Source of the DNA: Patiriisocius_A hiemis
GTDB taxonomy: Bacteria; Bacteroidota; Bacteroidia; Flavobacteriales; Flavobacteriaceae
DNA length: 64,000 nt
Assembly: GCF_031846325.1 (NCBI RefSeq)
Contig: NZ_JAVRHZ010000009.1
Span: 1 to 64,000 of the forward strand
Direction: 5' to 3'
The notes below the pieces were generated by a model. That model saw only the letters and a list, made by a program, of their open reading frames with translations. It had not been told where the DNA came from and ran no database searches. Below, piece after piece: positions 42,924-52,900 of this stretch. The position numbers and the translations under genes are program-made. Numbering within the stretch: the stretch's first letter is position 1; the number at the start of each line of letters is the position of its first letter.

Positions 42924-43298
42924 TTACTTTTTAGGGCGTTTTGCACCATACTTAGATCTACGTTGTGTTCTACCTGAAACACCTGCTGTGTCTAAGGCTC
43001 CACGAACGATGTGGTATCTAACTCCTGGTAAATCTTTTACCCTTCCACCTCTAACCAATACTATCGAGTGCTCTTGTAAATTGTGGCCCTCACCTCCGAT
43101 GTATGCGTTTACTTCTTTACCATTAGTCAACCTTACCCTAGCAACTTTACGCATTGCAGAATTAGGTTTCTTTGGCGTTGTAGTATATACACGCGTACAC
43201 ACACCGCGGCGTTGCGGACACGAATCTAAAGCAGCCGATTTACTCTTCTTGGTTATTTTGGCTCTTCCTTTTCGTACTAATTGTGAAATTGTTGGCAT
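42924..43298 (-). CDS. rpsL: 30S ribosomal protein S12
   Basis: S12 is at the decoding centre. The 124-residue product starts MPTISQLVRKGRAKITKKSK and has VYTTTPKKPNSAMRKVARV and GGRVKDLPGVRYHIVRGALD. Lys43 and Lys88, the classic streptomycin-resistance positions, are both wild type. It is the first gene of the 32-gene ribosomal cluster and follows a near-perfect promoter, with a leader of about 45 bases. Confidence 0.98.
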   Translation of the reverse strand: MPTISQLVRKGRAKITKKSKSAALDSCPQRRGVCTRVYTTTPKKPNSAMRKVARVRLTNGKEVNAYIGGEGHNLQEHSIVLVRGGRVKDLPGVRYHIVRGALDTAGVSGRTQRRSKYGAKRPKK

Positions 43299-43353
43299 AT
43301 AAAATATGTATTATACTTAATGTATTATAAAATACCCCTTTTCTAAGGGCTTG

Positions 43354-43384
43354 CAAAGGTAGAAATTAAATTGAATAATTCAAA
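43354..43384 (-). promoter_or_regulatory. Promoter of the str-S10-spc-alpha cluster
   Basis: On the minus strand TTTG (43381-43384), a 19-base spacer and TACCTTTG (43354-43361) match the Bacteroidota -33/-7 consensus in both elements and in spacing. It is 56 bases upstream of the rpsL ATG and is the best promoter match I see in the window. The rest of the 182-base gap shows no other signal apart from a weak TAGCTTTA for the divergent gene. Confidence 0.78.
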
Positions 43385-43480
43385 CGCTATGCTATTTATT
43401 TTTACTGTTTTTAAAAAATTAATATTAGAATATGAAAAACATAATACAAACGTTAGCTTTATAACTCCAAAATGTAGCTC

Positions 43481-45181
43481 TTGAAGAAATTACTTTACAC
43501 ATTTTTATACCTTAATATATATTCAATATTTTCTCTAACCATAACTGCTCAAGAAATTGAGTTAAAAGTTGAAGCTGAAAATATTAAAGCTAAAGAAACT
43601 ATTGACTCTTTATTATCCAATAAAAAATTTCCAAATTATAATACGTTAAAAAAGCAATCTGACTCTTTAGCAAATCAACTTGAAAAAATTGGATACATAG
43701 AAAGTAGATTAATTGATATTAAGAAACTTAATGACTCTATATTTATTTCTGAATTTTATCTAGGCGACAGAATAAAAAACATTAAAATATTTTATTCTAA
43801 AGAAAGTTTTACTGAAAGTGAACTAATAAATATTTCTTCAAAAATAAAGGATAGTTATTTTATCATTCCTTTTGAAGATGTTGAGAGTACACTCAAAAAG
43901 CTGACATCATATAAAACTGAAAACGGTGATGCTTTTGCTAGCATAAATCTTTCAGAAGTCAAAAAAGAAAACGCTTCAACATTATCTGCACAATTATCAC
44001 TTACATCTAACCAAAAAAGAACTATAGATGATTATGTAATTAAAGGTTATGAAAAATTTCCTACATCATACCTAAAATATTTCTCAGGTTTAAAAAAAAA
44101 CACAGTATTTAGCCAGACCACGATTCTAAAAAAAAATGAGATTCTAAACTCTCTTGGATTTGTATCTACCATAAAACCACCTGAAACTTTATTTAAAAAA
44201 GACTCAACAATAGTTTACTTCTACTTAAAAAAAGAAAACAACAATTTGTTTGATGGTATTTTAGGGTTTAATACCAATGAAGAAACAAATAAACTGCAGT
44301 TAAACGGATACTTAAACTTAGAATTAAACAACAACCTTAATTATGGAGAGCAACTCCTTATTAATTATAAAGCTGACGGTCAAGAACAAGTAAATTTTAA
44401 AACAAAAGCAACCCTCCCATATATATTTAAAAGCCCCGTTGGAATCGAATTACAATTACAAATTTTTAAAAGAGATAGCTCTTTTGTAACTACTGATCAA
44501 CAAGCAAGACTCTCCTATCAAATTAGCCCTGCTATAAAATCTTATATTGGCTATAAAAGCTATGAGTCTAGCAATTTATTAGACAATGCAGTTGCTGGAG
44601 TAGCCGTGCAAGACTATAATTCATCTTTCGCAATTGGAGGGATTCAATATTTAAAATCTCAAAGCAATCCCTTCTTTCCTATCAAAACCAGCATAAAAGT
44701 TGATACAGAGCTGGGGAGTAGAGAAGCAAATGACGGATTAAGAGAAAAACAAACCAGAATATTATTTAATGGTTTACATATTTTTAATCTAAATAAAACC
44801 AATAGTATTTTTTTAAAGAATGTTACCTCTGCGTTATTTAGTGATACTTTTTTTGAAAATGAATTATATAGATTTGGAGGAATAACAAGTATAAGAGGAT
44901 TTAACGAAAACAGTATTGACGCATCTTTATTTACAGTTATTAATACTGAGTATAGAATATTTTTAAACAACTCCATCTATGCCCATTCTATACTAGACCT
45001 CGCTTACTTTGAAAATAAACAACTAGACTTAGAGCAAAATCTATACAGCGTTGGATTTGGTTTTGGATTAAATACCAATGCAGGAGTTTTAAAATTGGCA
45101 TTTGCAAATGGACTCATTGAAAGTCGAAACTTTGAGTTTTCAAATTCTAAAATTCACATAATATTAACGACAAGGTTTTAA
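43481..45181 (+). CDS. Omp85-family-like outer membrane barrel protein
   Basis: The 566-residue product has a signal peptide (MKKLLYTFLYLNIYSIFSLT, cleavage near TAQ-E). One or two POTRA-like segments follow, including FPTSYLKYFSGLKKNTVFSQ where strand-helix-helix-strand repeats are expected (about residues 175-250). The rest is a beta-barrel with the Omp85 signature-like FGGITSIRGFNENS near residue 465 (R-G-F of the L6 loop) and a C-terminal strand ending in ILTTRF. It resembles BamA/TpsB-type proteins but is shorter than BamA or TamL. Export or assembly of a specific partner is plausible; the susC gene begins 118 bases downstream. The start codon is TTG. An exact family cannot be given. Confidence 0.65.
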   Translation: MKKLLYTFLYLNIYSIFSLTITAQEIELKVEAENIKAKETIDSLLSNKKFPNYNTLKKQSDSLANQLEKIGYIESRLIDIKKLNDSIFISEFYLGDRIKNIKIFYSKESFTESELINISSKIKDSYFIIPFEDVESTLKKLTSYKTENGDAFASINLSEVKKENASTLSAQLSLTSNQKRTIDDYVIKGYEKFPTSYLKYFSGLKKNTVFSQTTILKKNEILNSLGFVSTIKPPETLFKKDSTIVYFYLKKENNNLFDGILGFNTNEETNKLQLNGYLNLELNNNLNYGEQLLINYKADGQEQVNFKTKATLPYIFKSPVGIELQLQIFKRDSSFVTTDQQARLSYQISPAIKSYIGYKSYESSNLLDNAVAGVAVQDYNSSFAIGGIQYLKSQSNPFFPIKTSIKVDTELGSREANDGLREKQTRILFNGLHIFNLNKTNSIFLKNVTSALFSDTFFENELYRFGGITSIRGFNENSIDASLFTVINTEYRIFLNNSIYAHSILDLAYFENKQLDLEQNLYSVGFGFGLNTNAGVLKLAFANGLIESRNFEFSNSKIHIILTTRF

Positions 45182-45201
45182 TTAAGCTAACACTAGCTTA
45201 A
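45182..45201 (+). repeat. Hairpin right after the Omp85-like gene
   Basis: TTAAGCTA-ACAC-TAGCTTAA forms a perfect 8-base stem with a 4-base loop, starting at the first base after the stop codon. It has no T-run directly after it, so it is either a weak terminator, an RNA-end stabiliser or an operator for the following susC gene. Confidence 0.4.
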
Positions 45202-45237
45202 CGTTATGTTTAAAAAAATATAAATTTTAAGTTTAAA

Positions 45238-45271
45238 AAGTTGTGTAATTAAGTTTTTATTGTGACTTTTG
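45238..45271 (+). promoter_or_regulatory. Candidate promoter of susC 1, shared with susC 2
   Basis: AAGTTGT (TTG as -33) and GACTTTTG (45264-45271, one mismatch to TANNTTTG) are 20 bases apart. The 34-base block aligns without gaps to the block before the second susC, 27 of 34 bases identical. The ATG is 29 bases after the block. Confidence 0.6.
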
Positions 45272-45299
45272 GCATTGGCTAATTCAAATAATTTATAAA

Positions 45300-48200
45300 A
45301 TGAGAACAAAGTTTAGTGGAATTTTAACGCTTTTATTGGCGTTGGTTGTGCAAGTAAGTATTGCACAAACTAAAACTATTACAGGTACCGTATTGGATGA
45401 TGCAAATCTTCCTTTACCAGGTGCTAATGTAATTATTAAGGGTACTAGTTCAGGTACTCAAACAGATTTTGATGGAAATTACTCTATTTCTGCTTCTGTA
45501 GGTCAAACATTAACTTTTAGTTATGTTGGATTTGAAACGCAAGAAGTAGCAGTAGGTGCATCCAACACAATCAATGTAACATTACAACCTGGATCAGTAT
45601 TAGAAGAGGTTGTAATTATAGGTAGTAATACAAGTACAAAAGAGAAATCAAGTGTTTCTTCTTTTACTGTAAACGCCGAAACAATTAAAGCAAGACCAAA
45701 CGCAAGTTTTGTACAAACTCTTTCAGGTCAAGTACCTGGATTATCTATTTCTACTGCTAGTGGACAGCCTGGAGCTAACTCTACAGTTAGAATTAGAGGT
45801 GTGAGTTCTATTAACGGTGACACAGAGCCATTATTTATTATAGATGGTGCACCAGTAGATCAGGATAACTTCCGTAGTTTAAACCCTAATGAAATTGCAT
45901 CTGTAACTGTACTTAAAGATGCAGGGGCAACTTCAATTTATGGTAACAGAGGTGCGAATGGTGTAATTATTATTAAAACTAAAAGTGGAACTTTTGGGTC
46001 TGACCTTGTAATGAATTATGTAGGTCAGGTTAACATCAGTAACCTTCAAGACAATGATTATAACTTAATGAATTCTCAAGAGCTATTAACTCTTGAAAAG
46101 GAAAGAGGTTCTGGTTTAGGTGCTACGTTAACAGATGCTGAAATTGCAAACGCAAGAACATTTGACTGGGCAGATTACTTCTTTGACACAGCTTTAACGC
46201 AAAGTCATACAATTTCTGCTTCTAAAGGTGGAGAAAATGTTTCTACTTTTATTTCTTTAGGTTTTCATGATCAAGAGGGATTACTTAGAAGTAGTAGCTT
46301 AAAGCGTTTTAACCTTAGAACAAATCTTAGTGGAAAAAGTAGTAATGATAGGTTTACTTATAGATTAAATTTATCAACTAACTATTCAAAATCAGACGAG
46401 CCTAACAATATTGGTACTGGCGCTGTAAATAGAAACCCAATTCTTGGAGCATATCAATCTGTACCTTATTTAAGTATTGATGATTATGTTGATGGGCAGT
46501 TTATTTTAGATGAGCAATTTGATGGTACTTTTACTGTAACTCCATTACTTATTGTAGATAGACTTAGAACTTTTGATAGATTTGATGAAGAATTAAAGAT
46601 TGTTGGTAGTTTCGATGGAAGTTATAAACTTACAAATGACATTACAGCTAGTGCTCTTATGAGTATCGATATGCAACAAGAAAACACTTTACGTTCTGAG
46701 GGACCTAATAGTTTTAATGCCTTATTATTTGCTGAGACAGGAAACGACACTCCTGGTTTCCAACAAGAGAATTTTAATAGAGCTTTTTCTTACAACCAAT
46801 TATTATCTTTAGTTTACAATAAAGAATTTGGCAAGCATACATTTAACTTAGGTTTATACTCAGAATACTTTAAAGCACACTTTAAGAACTTTGGATATTT
46901 CCAAGAAGGTCTTGACCCATTAACATTTTCTTCAGGAGATGGTAGTGGATTTATAGCAGACAATGCTGACAATGATTTCTTTGTTGATACTGCAAATGCT
47001 AATATTTTGGAATCTGGTTTATTCTCTTATTTTTCAAGAGCAGACTATGACTATGATGCAAAGTATGGTATAACAGGTACTGTTAGACGTGATGCTTCAT
47101 CTAGATTTGCAAATAGTAATAGATGGGCAACTTTTTATTCTGTTGCAGCTAGATGGAATATAGGAAATGAAGCTTTTATGGAAGATAGTGCTTTTGATTT
47201 ATTAAAGCTAAGAGCTTCTTATGGTACTAATGGTAACCAAGATGTAACTGGTGCTGGACTTTTTGGTGGATTAACACTAACAAATTCATTATTCCAAACT
47301 TCACCAGGGTATCAAGGAGCTAATTCACTATCACTTGCCTTAATAGGTAATGATGCACTTAAGTGGGAAACTGTTACTACAACAAACTTAGGATTAGATT
47401 TCGAAGTATTTAATAGAAGATTAAGAGGTAGTGTAGATGTTTATGATAAAACTACTACAGATCTATATCTTAACCAACCTTTATCTGCTGTAACTGCAGC
47501 AACTCTCTTAAATGTAAATGGTGGTGAATTAAAAAATACTGGTGTAGATGTAAACTTATCTTACACAGTAATTAGAGCTAAAGAAGCTGATGGATTTAAT
47601 CTTGACTTGAACTTCGTAGGTAATTACAATAAAAATGAAATTGTTGAATTCGGTGATGGATCTGAAGAGATTATTGGTACTGGACAAGTAGGTGGAAAAT
47701 TAGGAGAGTATTTCTTGTATAGATTTTCAAGAATTAATCCTGAAAATGGTGAAATATTATTCTTAACTGCAGATGGTGAAGAAACTGAAACTCCAGATGT
47801 AGATGCTGATAGAGTTTGGTCAGACAAAAACATTTTACCTGATTATGAAGGAAGTTTTGGATTTAGTGCAGATTATAAAGGCTTTTTCTTAACTACACAA
47901 TTTAATTATGTAATTGGAGTAGATAGATTTGACTTTGACTTATCAGGATTCCAAAACATCGATAACTTAGGTAACTTTAATTTATCTAGAGATTTATTTG
48001 ATGCTTGGACTCCAGAGAACACAGATACTAACATTCCAAGACTTGGTGCAGACAATAGATCATTACTTGCTGGATCTGATTACTATTTAACAGAGTCAGA
48101 TTACATAAGATTACGTTTTGCTCAGTTTGGTTATACGTTACCATCTAAATATCTTGACGGTACTGGTTTTACTGGTATTAAAATGTATGTAAATGGTGAA

Positions 48201-48314
48201 AACCTTCTTACTTTTACAGACTGGAGAGGTTTTGATGCTGAAGCACAAAGTAATACATCAAGAATATACCCAACGCCTAGAACTATTTCTTTTGGTGTTG
48301 ACTTACAATTTTAA
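45300..48314 (+). CDS. SusC/RagA-family TonB-linked outer membrane protein (pair 1)
   Basis: The 1004-residue product has a signal peptide (MRTKFSGILTLLLALVVQVS, cleavage near IAQ-T). Residues about 25-105 form a carboxypeptidase D regulatory-like domain (ITGTVLDDANLPLPGANVII, GTQTDFDGNYSISA). The plug domain follows (VPGLSISTASGQPGANSTVR, then DGAPVDQDNFRSLNP and GATSIYGNRGANGVIIIKTK) and then a 22-strand barrel ending in RTISFGVDLQF. SusC proteins import glycans or peptides over the outer membrane with TonB energy, beneath a SusD lid. SusD 1 follows 28 bases later. The substrate is unknown, as no enzyme genes are linked. Confidence 0.95.
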   Translation: MRTKFSGILTLLLALVVQVSIAQTKTITGTVLDDANLPLPGANVIIKGTSSGTQTDFDGNYSISASVGQTLTFSYVGFETQEVAVGASNTINVTLQPGSVLEEVVIIGSNTSTKEKSSVSSFTVNAETIKARPNASFVQTLSGQVPGLSISTASGQPGANSTVRIRGVSSINGDTEPLFIIDGAPVDQDNFRSLNPNEIASVTVLKDAGATSIYGNRGANGVIIIKTKSGTFGSDLVMNYVGQVNISNLQDNDYNLMNSQELLTLEKERGSGLGATLTDAEIANARTFDWADYFFDTALTQSHTISASKGGENVSTFISLGFHDQEGLLRSSSLKRFNLRTNLSGKSSNDRFTYRLNLSTNYSKSDEPNNIGTGAVNRNPILGAYQSVPYLSIDDYVDGQFILDEQFDGTFTVTPLLIVDRLRTFDRFDEELKIVGSFDGSYKLTNDITASALMSIDMQQENTLRSEGPNSFNALLFAETGNDTPGFQQENFNRAFSYNQLLSLVYNKEFGKHTFNLGLYSEYFKAHFKNFGYFQEGLDPLTFSSGDGSGFIADNADNDFFVDTANANILESGLFSYFSRADYDYDAKYGITGTVRRDASSRFANSNRWATFYSVAARWNIGNEAFMEDSAFDLLKLRASYGTNGNQDVTGAGLFGGLTLTNSLFQTSPGYQGANSLSLALIGNDALKWETVTTTNLGLDFEVFNRRLRGSVDVYDKTTTDLYLNQPLSAVTAATLLNVNGGELKNTGVDVNLSYTVIRAKEADGFNLDLNFVGNYNKNEIVEFGDGSEEIIGTGQVGGKLGEYFLYRFSRINPENGEILFLTADGEETETPDVDADRVWSDKNILPDYEGSFGFSADYKGFFLTTQFNYVIGVDRFDFDLSGFQNIDNLGNFNLSRDLFDAWTPENTDTNIPRLGADNRSLLAGSDYYLTESDYIRLRFAQFGYTLPSKYLDGTGFTGIKMYVNGENLLTFTDWRGFDAEAQSNTSRIYPTPRTISFGVDLQF

Positions 48315-48342
48315 TTGACATATAACTTTTAATTTATATAAA

Positions 48343-49839
48343 ATGAAAAAAATAAAAAAATTAATTCTACTTGTATTCTTTACAGCTTCTATTGTTAGTT
48401 GTAATGATGCAATTGAAATTACACAACCTGGAATATTAGGGGCTGATCAAGCTTTTAGTGACGTAGAAGATCTACGACTTGGTTTACTTGGAGCATACAA
48501 TAATTTTGATGTGACTCAAGAGATTAACTTTAACGCTGTTTTTACTGATGAAATATCAATAGGCGTTGGTAATGGAGGTCAAGGTATTGCAGATTACAGC
48601 TATATCTTAAACCCTAGTAGTTCTTTTCCTACTGCATGGTGGATAAACAACTTAACTGCATTAAACTCAATAAACAGAGTTCTTGAAGCTGCAGAGGGGA
48701 TTGAACCAGAAGCTGGTGAACAACAAGATTATAATGACATAGTAGGTCAATTATATGCTCTTAGAGCTTTTGCTCACTTTCAACTTGCTTCATACCTAAG
48801 TACAGATTATTCTGACGATAGTGCTTTATCTACCATATTACTAGATTTTGTACCAAGTGTTGTTGATGATTTACCAAGAAATACTAATGGAGAAATATTT
48901 GGATTAATAGATAGTGATTTAACATTAGCTTCAAACTTAATTGCAGATCAATCAAATCCAGTATTTGCTAGTAAGGATTTTGTAACTGCATTAAGAGCTC
49001 GTATTGCTGCCTATAGAGGTAATTATGCTGCTGCAAATAATTTTGCATCTCAGTTATTAAATAGTTATCCAATAGCAAATAGAGATCAATACTCAAATAT
49101 GTTTATTGATGAGGATAACACAGAGATAATCTTTAAGTTATCTAGACAAATTGGAGATCCTTATGATGGCCAAGGTGCAACAGGAAGTGGTTTTGCTGGT
49201 GGATGGGCTGGAGCAGTCTTTGCTTTTGTAAACCCAACTGCTTCAGGAGGTGCTTATTTTGAAATGAGTAGAACAGTATTTAATAACTTAGATCCTGCGG
49301 ATATAAGATATGATGTAAATGTTCACCCAACTTCTCTAATAGACCCAGACTACTTAACTAACAACAATGATGACTTAGACATTTTAGCAATCTCTAAATA
49401 TCCTGGTAAGGATGGTCAGCCTTTAATGAATGATTTAAAAATATTTAGATCATCTGAAATGTTGCTTATAAAAGCTGAAGCATTAGCTGACGCTGGAAGT
49501 TTTAATGGTCCTGGAAATACAACGGCTGGATTATTAAAGCAATTAAGAGATGCTAGATTTGGTTCTGATCAACCATTACCAAATTTTGCAAGTGAGCAAG
49601 AAGCTTTTGGAGCAATTATGGATGAAAGAAGAATTGAGTTAGTTTATGAAGGACACAGGTACAAAGATCTTAAGAGATTAGGTCAACGTGCTGGAAGAGG
49701 TATAGATCGTGATCCTAACGATTGTGATGTTAATAATTCATGTACTCCAATTCCAACAACTAGTAATTTATTTAGTATCCCAGTACCATTAGTTGAGTTA
49801 AACGCTAATGAAGTAATTCAGCAAAACCCTGGATACTAA
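48343..49839 (+). CDS. SusD/RagB-family surface lipoprotein (pair 1)
   Basis: The 498-residue lipoprotein has the lipobox ending at Cys20 (FTASIVSC). The SusD fold is seen as TPR-like helices (ADQAFSDVEDLRLGLLGAYN, YNDIVGQLYALRAFAHFQLA, ALRARIAAYRGNYAAANNFA) and the C-terminal signature IMDERRIELVYEGHRYKDLK. SusD proteins bind substrate and act as a hinged lid on their SusC partner at the cell surface. It is followed by a strong terminator, so pair 1 is a two-gene operon. Confidence 0.95.
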   Translation: MKKIKKLILLVFFTASIVSCNDAIEITQPGILGADQAFSDVEDLRLGLLGAYNNFDVTQEINFNAVFTDEISIGVGNGGQGIADYSYILNPSSSFPTAWWINNLTALNSINRVLEAAEGIEPEAGEQQDYNDIVGQLYALRAFAHFQLASYLSTDYSDDSALSTILLDFVPSVVDDLPRNTNGEIFGLIDSDLTLASNLIADQSNPVFASKDFVTALRARIAAYRGNYAAANNFASQLLNSYPIANRDQYSNMFIDEDNTEIIFKLSRQIGDPYDGQGATGSGFAGGWAGAVFAFVNPTASGGAYFEMSRTVFNNLDPADIRYDVNVHPTSLIDPDYLTNNNDDLDILAISKYPGKDGQPLMNDLKIFRSSEMLLIKAEALADAGSFNGPGNTTAGLLKQLRDARFGSDQPLPNFASEQEAFGAIMDERRIELVYEGHRYKDLKRLGQRAGRGIDRDPNDCDVNNSCTPIPTTSNLFSIPVPLVELNANEVIQQNPGY

Positions 49840-49873
49840 GATTAACTTTAATATTAAGTTAAAAATTATATAC

Positions 49874-49903
49874 AAAGAGCCACTTTATAGTGGCTCTTTT
49901 TTA
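49874..49903 (+). terminator. Terminator after susD 1
   Basis: AAAGAGCCACT-TTAT-AGTGGCTCTTT forms an 11-base perfect stem with a 4-base loop, followed by a T-run. It separates pair 1 from pair 2. Confidence 0.9.
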
Positions 49904-49928
49904 TTTAAACCTAGAAGAAGCATACATA

Positions 49929-49962
49929 AAGTTGTTTAATTAACATTTTATTAGCATTTTTG
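49929..49962 (+). promoter_or_regulatory. Candidate promoter of susC 2, shared with susC 1
   Basis: AAGTTGT (TTG as -33) and CATTTTTG (49955-49962, one mismatch to TANNTTTG) are 20 bases apart. The 34-base block is an ungapped match to the one before susC 1 (27 of 34). The ATG is 26 bases after the block. Confidence 0.6.
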
Positions 49963-49987
49963 TAATACTTAATTCAAAACAACGAAT

Positions 49988-52900
49988 ATGAAAACTAAAT
50001 TACGCTGGATATTTAGCTTTGCATTACTATTAACATCTTTCATAGTAGTAGCACAGGTAAAAACAGTTACAGGTAATGTAACTGACAATAATGGTATTCC
50101 TCTTCCTGGAGTGAATATTTTAATTAAAAATACCACGACAGGAACACAATCTGACTTTGATGGCAACTATACCATACAGGCTAGTAATGGTGAAATACTA
50201 GTGTTTTCTTATGTTGGTTTTAAAAGTCAAGAAGTTACTGTGACAGATTCAACTAGCTCAGTTAACGTTATCATGAATGAAGACGCTTCTGAACTTGATG
50301 AAGTTTTAGTAACAGCATTGGGTATTAAAAAAGAGAAAAAAGCACTAGGTTATGCTGTTACTGCTCTTGATGCAGATGATTTACAACAAAGAGCAAATGG
50401 TGATATTACTAAAATATTAAGAGGAAAAGCAGCTGGTGTTGATGTGATTAATGCAAGTGGACTATCTGGAGCAGGATCAAGTATATTAATTAGAGGTTTA
50501 TCAACTACTGGGGATAACCAACCTCTTTATGTGGTTGATGGTGTAAGATTCAACTCAAACACAAACGGAACCGGATTTTCTGGAACAAGTAGATCTTTAG
50601 ATATTGACCCAAACAATATTGAAAGTGTAAATGTTCTAAGAGGTCTTAATGCGACAACCCTATATGGTGCTGATGGTAAAAACGGAGTAATAGTAATAAC
50701 AACTAAAGCTGGAAAAATTGGAGGTAATTTTAACAAGAAAAATGAAATTAGTGTTACTGTATCAACTTTTGTAAATGATATTGCATCTTTACCAGATTAT
50801 ACAAACCAAAGAGGACAGGGTTATTACGATGCCTATTATAATTTCTTCGGAAACTGGGGAGCAACATTTGGTCGTCCAAATTTTGGAAACATAGACTCAC
50901 AAGGACAAGTATCTCACCCATATGCACTAAATAGTCCAATTTTTGTTGATGGTTTTCCAGATCAAGCAGATACTAGAGTAGATTACAGAGATTATCAATC
51001 TCAAGAAAATTTCTTTAATACAGGAATAGTAAAAAACGTAAATTTATCAGCTAGTGGAGGATCTGAAAACTTTGGATATAATATCTCATACAGTAACTTG
51101 GATGATGAAGGGTTTTTACCAGGAAACAAATTAGACCGAGATGCAATAGCAATTGGTGGAAATGCAAAGTTTAGCAACAACTTTAGCGTTTCTTCTACAT
51201 TAAATTATGTAAACACTAATTTTAGATCGCCATTTACTGGACCTATATTTACAGGTTTATTAAATACTCCAAAGAGTATTGATTTAGAAGGCTTTCCATC
51301 ACAACACCCTTTAACTGGTGAAGAAATAAACTTCCAAAATGATGGTGGAGCATCAAACCCTTATTGGTACCTTAATAATTCAGGTATTGAAGAAGAGGTG
51401 AATAGAGCTTTTGGTCAAATATCTGCGACATATGAAATTAATAAGAAACTTTCAGCCACTTACAGATATGGTATTGATGTATCTATTGAACAACGTAAAT
51501 CTTTTGTAAATAGAGGTAGTACAGGTGGTGCTGAAGTAACTGGTGCACTTACAACTTCTACAAGAAGACAGACTGTTACCAACCATACACTTTTATTAAA
51601 CTATGACAATAGATTTTTTGATGAAAAGTTTGGTCTTTCAGCAAACATAGGGGGAGATGTTTTTAGTGAAGAACAAGTACTAGATGGAGCAAATAGCACA
51701 CAGCAAACTGTTTTTGGACAGTTTACTCATAACTTTTTTACTTCTTCGCAAGGGTTTAATAGTAGAACAAGATTAAATAGACCGGGAGTTTTTGCCCAAG
51801 CAACATTTGATTATGATAACATTGTATACATTACAGCAAATGGTAGAAATGACTGGACATCGAATTTTAATAATAATTCACAATTTTATCCTGGAGTTGG
51901 GATATCATTCTTACCAACTTCTGCTTTTGAAGGATTAAAAGGTAATGCTCTAAATTATTTAAAGTTAAGAGCAGGATACGGAACATCCGCGGAGTTTAGT
52001 GTTCCTGGAGGTGGAGCATATCCAACATCTCAAACTGTATTATCAAATTCAAATTCATTTGTTACTGCTAATGGAGATGTTGTTGTTACGGACGCAATTA
52101 ATAATGATTTAGCAAATGAAAATATAGGTCCATCTATAATTGAAGAATTAGAGTTTGGTATAGAAACAAAATTTATTAATAATAGAGTTACGCTAGATGC
52201 TAGTTATTACACTAGAACTACAAGTGATTTAATATTCTTTACAAGTTTTGACCCGTCTACTGGTTATACTGGAGGTCCTCAAAATATTAATGAATTTAAA
52301 TCTGATGGTATTGAACTTAACTTAAATGTAAAGGTTTTTGATACTGAAAAATTTTCATGGGACATTGGAGGAAACTTTACTAAAACAGAATCTGAAGTGA
52401 CTGAACTTGATGTTGACCAATTTCAATTTTCTAGTGCATTTGGTGGTCAATTAGGAAATTACTTAATAGAAGGACAACCTGTAGGTATTATATTAGGTTC
52501 AATTGTTCAAAGAGATGAAAATGGTAATTTACTTAATAATGGAAGAGAGTATTCAATAGACCCAGAAGCTGCAATATTAGGTGACCCAACACCAGATTGG
52601 ACCGCATCAGCTTTTACAGCAATTAATTATAAAAATTTGTCTTTAACTGCAAATGTGCAGTATAGAAAAGGTGGTACAATCTACTCATCAACTGCGCGAT
52701 CGCTTTTAGGTAGAGGTCTTACAACTGATACAGATGGATTACAGAATGCAGGTTTTATTTTACCAGGTATAAATACAGATACCGATATGCCTAATGATAT
52801 AGTAATAAGTACTGGAGATGCATACTTTAATCTTTATAATAATGGTCCAGATGAATTTGGAATTTTTGACGGAACAACAATTAGACTACAAGAAATTGCA

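Noticed and set aside
42924..43298. Possible streptomycin-resistance mutation in rpsL
   Set aside because: Lys43 and Lys88 are both present, so S12 is the sensitive form.
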